DNA of 64,000 bases, from NCBI RefSeq assembly GCF_023016265.1, contig NZ_CP095412.1, positions 124,001 to 188,000 on the forward strand, read 5' to 3'. Of the stretch, positions 58,958-64,000 are shown in pieces (the first letter of the stretch is position 1; each line of letters begins with the position of its first letter). The DNA comes from Blastococcus sp. PRF04-17. GTDB taxonomy: Bacteria; Actinomycetota; Actinomycetes; Mycobacteriales; Geodermatophilaceae. The notes beneath the pieces are model-generated. The model worked only from the letters and a program-made list of their open reading frames with translations. It did not search any database and had not been told where the DNA came from. The position numbers and the translations under genes are program-made.

Positions 58958-59949
58958 GGGTGCACCGGCTCGGCGGTCAGCCGCTTCCGGAAGACCCAGT
59001 AGGTCCACGCCTGGTAGCCCAGCACCACGGGCAGTCCGACGCCCGCCGCCCAGGTCATCACGGTCAGCGTGTAGTCGCTGACCGACGCGTCGGCGACGGT
59101 GACGTCGAAGGCGCCGTCGATCGTCGACGGGATGACGACGGGGTAGGCGGCACCGAAGATGGTGGCGGCCGCGGCGACCAGCATCGCGCCCCATGCGGCG
59201 AAGGCCTGGCCCTCGCGGCCGACCCGCAGCCGGCCCCAGGCCACGAGCACCGCGAGCGCGGCGACCGCCCACAGCAGCCCGGTGAGGGCGGCGCCGTACC
59301 GCAGGTGCACGATCCCGGCCCACGCCAGCAGCGGCAGCGCCGCGACCGGCATGAGCCGCAGCGCGAGCCGCCGGGCGGCGGTCCGCATCGGTCCGTCGGT
59401 CTTCAGCGACAGGAACACCGCGCCGTGGACGACGGAGAAGGAGAGCACCGCGACCGCGCCGAGCAGTGCCGACCAGCTCAGGCCCGCGAACGCGCCGCCG
59501 ACCCGGTTGCCGTCGGCGTCGATGGGCAGACCCAGCGTGGTCGCGCCCAGCGCCGCACCGATGCCGAGCGCCGCGATGAGCGAGCCGGTGGTGATGACCC
59601 GGGTCCAGGTCGCGTCCCACGAGGCGGAGTGGTGCGAGTGCCGCCACTCGAAGGCGACCGCCCGGATGATCAGGCCGAAGAGCACGAGCACGAACGGCAG
59701 GTAGAGCGCGGGGAGCCAGGTGGCGTACCAGCCGGGGAAGGCGGCGAACACGGCGCCGACCGCGGTGATCAGCCAGACCTCGTTGCCGTCCCACAGGGGG
59801 CCGATGGTGCGCAGCATCAGATGCCGGTCGGCGGCCTTCCGGCCCAGCACCGGCAGCAGCGCGGCCACGCCGAAGTCGAAGCCCTCGAGCAGCAGGAAGC
59901 CGGTCCACAGCAGGGCGACGGCGGCGAACCAGAGGGTCTGCAGATCCAT
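58954..59949 (-). CDS. cydB: Cytochrome bd ubiquinol oxidase subunit II
   Basis: 331 residues, about nine helices. The start LQTLWFAAVALLWTGFLLLEGFDFGV and GPLWDGNEVWLITAVGAVFAAFPGWYA are the CydB signatures, together with FGLIIRAVAFEWRH. Works with CydA to reduce O2 with quinol. Stop overlaps cydDC; starts 16 bp after the cydA stop. Confidence 0.93.
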   Translation of the reverse strand: MDLQTLWFAAVALLWTGFLLLEGFDFGVAALLPVLGRKAADRHLMLRTIGPLWDGNEVWLITAVGAVFAAFPGWYATWLPALYLPFVLVLFGLIIRAVAFEWRHSHHSASWDATWTRVITTGSLIAALGIGAALGATTLGLPIDADGNRVGGAFAGLSWSALLGAVAVLSFSVVHGAVFLSLKTDGPMRTAARRLALRLMPVAALPLLAWAGIVHLRYGAALTGLLWAVAALAVLVAWGRLRVGREGQAFAAWGAMLVAAAATIFGAAYPVVIPSTIDGAFDVTVADASVSDYTLTVMTWAAGVGLPVVLGYQAWTYWVFRKRLTAEPVHP

Positions 59950-59965
59950 GTCGGGTCCCCGATTC

Positions 59966-61522
59966 TCAGTGGGCGAAGGAGAGGACGTCGTCGCGGCCGC
60001 CGGACACCCCGTCGTCGTGTCGGCTGTCGTCCGGGTGTCCCTGGGGCGGGGAGCCGGGGGTCGGCGCGCCGTCGCCCGTGGTCACGCCGGCCCGGACGAA
60101 GCGGGTGATCAGCCACAGCTCGACGACGGCGAGCGCGCCGTACACGAGGGTGAGGGCGCCCAGCGACGTCCAGACCTCGGCGGCGCTGATGCCCGGCGAC
60201 ACCGCCTGGGCGGTGAAAAAGTACACCTGGTCCTCGACCGGGACGTCGGGGTTCGGGTGGACGACGAAGGGCTGGCGGCCCATCTCGGTGAAGATCCAGC
60301 CGGTCGCGTTGGCGACGAACGGCGCGGCGACGGCGAGCAGCGCGCCGTGGACGCCGATCCGCGAGGTGGGCACGCGGCCGCGCCGCGTCGCCCACAGCGC
60401 GTAGGCGGCGACCGCCGCCGACACCGCGCCCATGCCGATCATCAGCCGGAAGCTCCAGTAGGTGACGGCGAGGACCGGCGCGTAGTCGATGGGCTGCCCT
60501 GCCTTGTCGCCGAAGCGCGAGGGGTCGTCGGGGTAGGTCTCGCCGTAGACCGCGGCGTACTCCTCCTGCAGCTCGTTGACGCCCGGCACGGCCGTCGAGA
60601 AGTCGCCGTGCGCGAGGTAGGAGAGCAGGTAGGGAACGGTGATCGAGTGGACGTCGTCGCACTCGTTCGAGCCGAGCTTCCCCCAGGCGAAGATCGAGAA
60701 CGACGCCGGCGCCTCGGTGTCGCAGAGTGCCTCGGCCGAGCTCATCTTCAGCGGCTGCTGCTGGTACATGAGCTTCCCCTGCCAGTCCCCGGTGAGGGCG
60801 ACCAGCACGAAGGCGACCAGCGACACCCAGCCACCGAGCCGCACCGAGCGCCGCCAGACCAGGTCGTCGACGTCCTTCGGCTGCGCGGCCAGCTTCCGGC
60901 GGCGCAGGTGCCACAGCCCGATGCCCACGAGCAGCGCCCCGGCGACCATGAGCGCGGCCACGATCGCGTGGCTGAAGGCGGCGAGCGCGGTGTTGTTGGT
61001 CAGGACGGCGAGGAAGTCGACCTGCACCGGCCGGCCGGTCCCGTCGTCGGTGACGACTCCCACCGGGTGCTGCATCCACGAGTTCGCCGCGATGATGAAG
61101 TAGGCGCTGACGATCGAGCCGATCACCGCGGCCCACAGCGCGGCCAGGTGCAGCTTCTTCGGGATGCGCCCCCAGCCGAAGATCCACAGCCCCAGGAACG
61201 TCGACTCCAGGAAGAAGGCGAGCAGCGCCTCCAGCGCCAGCAGCGAGCCGAACACGTCGCCGACGAAGCGCGAGTACTCGCTCCAGGCCAGCCCGAACTG
61301 GAACTCCTGAACGAGACCGGTCGCGACGCCGAGCACGAAGTTGATCAGGTAGATCCGGCCCCAGAACCGGGTCATCCGCAGCCACTCCGGCTTGTCCGTC
61401 CGCACCCACATCGTGTGCATGACCGCGACCAGCACGCCGAGACCGATGGTCAGCGGCACCATAAGGAAGTGGTAGACGGTGGTGATGCCGAACTGCCAGC
61501 GCGCGATGTCCAGCACGTCCAC
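59966..61522 (-). CDS. cydA: Cytochrome bd ubiquinol oxidase subunit I
   Basis: 518 residues. ARWQFGITTVYHFLMVPLTIGL carries the first heme His; FLESTFLGLWIFGWGRIPKKLH the Glu/GRIP region; ALAAFSHAIVAALMVAGALL the second His; WIFTEMGRQPFVV the Met ligand and GRQP motif. The short Q-loop (KMSSAEALCDTEAPASF) is the actinobacterial type. GTG 61522 has GGGAGC upstream; an in-frame GTG at 61558 lies within the regulatory region. Terminal oxidase used at low oxygen. Confidence 0.93.
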   Translation of the reverse strand: MDVLDIARWQFGITTVYHFLMVPLTIGLGVLVAVMHTMWVRTDKPEWLRMTRFWGRIYLINFVLGVATGLVQEFQFGLAWSEYSRFVGDVFGSLLALEALLAFFLESTFLGLWIFGWGRIPKKLHLAALWAAVIGSIVSAYFIIAANSWMQHPVGVVTDDGTGRPVQVDFLAVLTNNTALAAFSHAIVAALMVAGALLVGIGLWHLRRRKLAAQPKDVDDLVWRRSVRLGGWVSLVAFVLVALTGDWQGKLMYQQQPLKMSSAEALCDTEAPASFSIFAWGKLGSNECDDVHSITVPYLLSYLAHGDFSTAVPGVNELQEEYAAVYGETYPDDPSRFGDKAGQPIDYAPVLAVTYWSFRLMIGMGAVSAAVAAYALWATRRGRVPTSRIGVHGALLAVAAPFVANATGWIFTEMGRQPFVVHPNPDVPVEDQVYFFTAQAVSPGISAAEVWTSLGALTLVYGALAVVELWLITRFVRAGVTTGDGAPTPGSPPQGHPDDSRHDDGVSGGRDDVLSFAH

Positions 61523-61563
61523 GTCCGCGCTCCCTCGAGTCCGTCGTACGATCGTCACGTTCT

Positions 61564-61603
61564 TTCTACGCCGCGTAGAAGAGCATTTCTACGACACGTA
61601 GAA
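61564..61603. promoter_or_regulatory. Two BlaI-type operators between cydA and the regulator
   Basis: TTCTACGCCGCGTAGAA (61564-61580) and TTCTACGACACGTAGAA (61587-61603) are 7+3+7 dyads, 23 bp apart, i.e. two helical turns. Both lie in the 114-bp gap between the divergent cydA and blaI starts. Confidence 0.8.
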
Positions 61604-61636
61604 GACGTGGGTGTGAGACGCGAGACAGGAGGCGCC

Positions 61637-61987
61637 GTGGCATCGCTGGGGGAGCTGGAGCGCGCGGTCATGGAGCTGCTGTGGGCCGCGGACGGCCCGG
61701 TCGCGGCGACCGCGCTGCGGGACGGGCTCGCCGGCCGCGGCGTCGCGCTGACCACGGTCCACACGGTGCTCACCCGGCTGGAGCAGAAGGGGTTCGTCGT
61801 CCACGACGAGGCCCGGCCGCGGCGGTTCTGGCCCCGCGCCAGCCGCGAGGAGCACGCCGCCGAGCTCATGCACGAGGTGCTCGGCCAGGCCGCCGACCGG
61901 CAGGCCGTGCTCGCGCGGTTCGTGGGCAGCGTGAACGAGGACGAGGCCCGGCTGCTGCGCGAGCTCCTGGCCCGCGACGGCGCCTGA
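61637..61987 (+). CDS. blaI: BlaI/MecI/CopY-family repressor
   Basis: 116 residues. Winged helix: LGELERAVMELLWAADGPVAATALRDGLAGRGVALTTVHTVLTRLEQKGFVVHDEARPRRFWP, the family pattern, and a short helical dimer domain (RLLRELLARDGA). AGGAGG six bases before GTG 61637. It is followed after 8 bp by the M56 peptidase gene, and two dyads lie upstream. Inference: represses cydABDC and its own operon; the peptidase may release it. Confidence 0.9.
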   Translation: MASLGELERAVMELLWAADGPVAATALRDGLAGRGVALTTVHTVLTRLEQKGFVVHDEARPRRFWPRASREEHAAELMHEVLGQAADRQAVLARFVGSVNEDEARLLRELLARDGA

Positions 61988-61995
61988 CCGGCCCG

Positions 61996-62922
61996 GTGCT
62001 GCCCGTCACCGCGGCCGCCCTGGCCGTTCTCGCCGCGCTGCTCGCCTGGCCGGTGCCGGCGCTGCTCGGGCGCGCCCGGTGGCCGGGGCGCGACCCGGTG
62101 GTGGCGCTGGTCTGCTGGCAGGCGATCGGGCTCGCGGGTGGGCTGTCGATCATCGGCGCCCTGCTGGTGCACGGGCTGGCGCCGTGGGGCCACTCGCTGC
62201 CCGAGGCGGTCTGGTCGGTGCTGACGGGGAGCCCGGCCGCCGAACGGGTCCGCGGCGACCACTGGGTCACCCTGACGCTGGCCGGCGTGCTCGCCGCCGA
62301 GCTGGTCGGCGTCCTGCTGCTGTCGTGGTGGCGGACGACCCGCACCCGCCGACGGCACCGCGCGCTGCTCGAGCTCGTGGTGCGGCCCTCGACGGAACTG
62401 CCCGACGCGCGGCTGCTGGAGCACCCCGCCCCCGTCGCCTTCTGCATCCCGGGCGCGCGGCCGCTGCTCGTGCTGTCGTCGGGCATGGTCGAGGAGCTGG
62501 ACGACGCCCAGCTCGCGGCGGTGGTCGCGCACGAGCGGGCGCACCTGCGCGAGCGGCACCACCTGCTGCTCCTGCCGTTCGTCGCCTGGGCTGCCGCATT
62601 GCCGCTGCTGCCGGCCGCCGCGCGGGCGCACGCCGCGGTACGGGAGCTGGTCGAGATGCGGGCGGACGACGTCGCGCTGCGCTCGCTCGCCGGGCCGACC
62701 CCGCGGCGGACCCTGGCCGAGGCCATCGTGGCCGCCGCCGGGGGGAACGGCGGAGTGCCCGCCGGGGCGCTCGCCGTCACCGGCGGCGAACTGCGCAGCC
62801 GGGTGATCCGGCTGCTCGAGCCGCCCCGGCCGCTGCCGGTGAGCGCGCGGATCTCGGCCCTCGCGGTGGCCGGGCTGCTCCTGCTCCTGCCGACCGCGCT
62901 GCTGGTGCTACCGGCCTTCTGA
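61996..62922 (+). CDS. M56-family membrane metallopeptidase (BlaR1-like partner)
   Basis: 308 residues. Helices at VLPVTAAALAVLAALLAWPV and two later ones; zinc motif VAHERAHLRERHH (His-Glu-x2-His) after LLVLSSGMVEELDDAQLAA, and RELVEMRADDVAL. No penicillin-binding sensor domain. In Mycobacterium-like BlaI/M56 pairs such peptidases cleave the repressor. GTG 61996. Confidence 0.85.
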   Translation: MLPVTAAALAVLAALLAWPVPALLGRARWPGRDPVVALVCWQAIGLAGGLSIIGALLVHGLAPWGHSLPEAVWSVLTGSPAAERVRGDHWVTLTLAGVLAAELVGVLLLSWWRTTRTRRRHRALLELVVRPSTELPDARLLEHPAPVAFCIPGARPLLVLSSGMVEELDDAQLAAVVAHERAHLRERHHLLLLPFVAWAAALPLLPAAARAHAAVRELVEMRADDVALRSLAGPTPRRTLAEAIVAAAGGNGGVPAGALAVTGGELRSRVIRLLEPPRPLPVSARISALAVAGLLLLLPTALLVLPAF

Positions 62923-63266
62923 GCGGGGCGCCGCCGCGAGCGCGACGCCCGCATAGGCGGCGGCCAGGGCGCCGCTGGCGCGGGCGGCCGCCCGTAGCGG
63001 GGTGACGCGACGAACGGAACCATGCTCGCGGCGTGCACCAGGTCGACGGCCGAGCTCAGCCGCACGAGCCGGCGACCGGGAGCGGCCAGCACCGCACCGT
63101 GCTGGAGGAGCAGCCGGGCGCCGAGGACCCGCACCAACCACACGCGATCGGCGGGGAAGGCGGGGGCGATCCGGTCGACGATCTCCTGCGGCCGCGCCAG
63201 CAGCGCGGCGCCCGAAGCCACCCCGAGGGCGGCCAGCACGCGGGTGGCGGTGCGGTGTCGGTCCAC
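62908..63266 (-). pseudogene. Small helical membrane protein, frameshifted
   Basis: Start MDRHRTATRVLAALGVASGAALLARPQEIVDRIAP and helix/hinge FPADRVWLVRVLGARLLLQHGAVL in one frame, up to HAASMVPFVA. A second frame continues VTPLRAAARASGALAAAYAGVALAAAPRSEGR. Adding one base near 63005-63009 joins them as FVAVTPLRAAA, an intact ~119-residue protein. Its 3' end overlaps the M56 gene by 15 bases. Family not known. Confidence 0.65.
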
Positions 63267-63276
63267 GACCGGAACG

Positions 63277-63999
63277 CTACTGCGCCGTCGCGGGGCTCCC
63301 CGACGGGACCGCGAGGGCGGCGTCCCGGTTGCCGGGAAGCGGCGCGAACCCGCGCAGCCGGAGGCTGTTGGTGACGACGAACACCGAGCTGAACGCCATC
63401 GCGGCCCCCGCGATCATCGGGTTGAGCAACCCGGCGGCGGCCAGCGGGATCGCCGCCACGTTGTACGCGAAGGCCCAGAACAGGTTGCCCTTGATCGTGC
63501 CGAGCGTGCGGCGCGAGAGCCGGATCGCGTCGGCGGCCACCCGCAGGTCACCGCGCACGAGCGTCAGGTCGCTGGCCTCGATCGCGACGTCGGTGCCGGT
63601 GCCCATGGCCAGGCCCAGGTCGGCCTGGGCGAGCGCGGCCGCGTCGTTGACGCCGTCGCCGACCATCGCCACGGTCCGGCCCTCGCTCTGCAGGCGCCGG
63701 ACGACGTCCACCTTGTCCTGCGGCAGCACCTCGGCGATGACCTCCTCGATGCCGACCTCGGCGGCGATCGTCCGCGCGACCGCCTCGTTGTCACCGGTCA
63801 GCAGGATGGGCCGCAGGCCCAGCTCGCGGAGCTGCCGCACCGCCGCCGCGCTCGTGGGCTTCACCGCGTCGGCGACGACGAGCACGCCGCGGGCGGCGCC
63901 GTCCCAGCCGACCAGCACCGCCGTCCGGCCGGCGGCCTCCGCCTCGGCGGCGGCGCGCTCGAGTCCGGAGGGCAGGGGCAGCGACCACTCCTGGAGCAG
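63277..63999 (-). CDS. Copper-type P1B ATPase, C-terminal part (5' end outside window)
   Basis: The open frame reaches the right edge. P-domain motifs: [20 protein letters not shown] and [24 protein letters not shown]. After [16 protein letters not shown] come the last two helices with [14 protein letters not shown] and [20 protein letters not shown], in which the Tyr-Asn and Met-x2-Ser-Ser positions are the Cu(I) transport motifs of the P1B-1 group. Function: Cu(I) export. The phosphorylation site and N-terminal metal domains are not in view. Confidence 0.9.
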   Translation of the reverse strand: MLQEWSLPLPSGLERAAAEAEAAGRTAVLVGWDGAARGVLVVADAVKPTSAAAVRQLRELGLRPILLTGDNEAVARTIAAEVGIEEVIAEVLPQDKVDVVRRLQSEGRTVAMVGDGVNDAAALAQADLGLAMGTGTDVAIEASDLTLVRGDLRVAADAIRLSRRTLGTIKGNLFWAFAYNVAAIPLAAAGLLNPMIAGAAMAFSSVFVVTNSLRLRGFAPLPGNRDAALAVPSGSPATAQ

Positions 64000-64000
64000 T

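Noticed and set aside
55334-59002. 1222-codon open frame on the plus strand opposite cydDC
   Set aside because: Antisense to a well-supported gene, Arg/Pro/His-rich low-complexity composition as expected from a high-GC shadow frame, no domain.

Overview
The window is uniformly very GC-rich, with short intergenic gaps, many GTG starts and frequent 4-base ATGA/GTGA stop-start overlaps. Its families (DUF1707, DUF2277, DUF427, PGPGW, BlaI with an M56 peptidase, fused CydDC, ECF42 with a DGPF protein) point to a high-GC actinobacterium. Geodermatophilaceae (Blastococcus, Geodermatophilus, Modestobacter) is my best guess, made from memory of these families and not from a search.

Layout. 1-5.9 kb: end of a probable exonuclease, small membrane, lipoprotein and zinc-ribbon genes, then an MMPL exporter gene whose middle is replaced by about 0.6 kb of AT-rich foreign-looking DNA (about 4200-4805), facing a TetR gene. 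6-12.8 kb: small conserved proteins and a LuxR-type two-component system. 12.8-16.2 kb: four ion-related membrane genes (DUF421, K+ channel, CPA1 antiporter, channel-like protein). 16.3-18.1 kb: an ECF42 sigma factor with its DGPF partner. 18.1-21 kb: TetR, SRPBCC, MarR and ElaA genes.

21.1-28.8 kb looks like an iron regulon: an Fe(III) ABC transporter, an aldolase/epimerase/glycosyltransferase operon and a convergent PMT-type glycosyltransferase, each preceded by a DtxR/IdeR-like box. 28.8-34.4 kb holds small membrane proteins, an SDR and a broken MFS gene. 34.4-40.4 kb is a gamma-glutamylation (polyamine/ethanolamine-type) catabolic cluster with its permease. 40.4-46.6 kb is a tripartite tricarboxylate transporter with a CitA/CitB-type two-component system and a universal stress protein. 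46.6-54.1 kb holds two GntR-controlled sets of hydroxy/keto-acid enzymes. 55.6-62.9 kb is cydA-cydB-cydDC facing a BlaI/M56 pair, with two BlaI-like dyads between them. The window ends inside a copper P-type ATPase.

Five genes (about 10.85, 12.12, 20.26, 33.91 and 63.01 kb) each look like intact family members broken by one missing base, mostly in a G/C run. With the foreign-looking block inside the exporter gene, this raises assembly quality as a serious question alongside real gene decay. Starts were chosen from Shine-Dalgarno sites, overlaps with the preceding stop, or leaderless geometry where stated. I saw no rRNA, tRNA, CRISPR array or complete insertion sequence.
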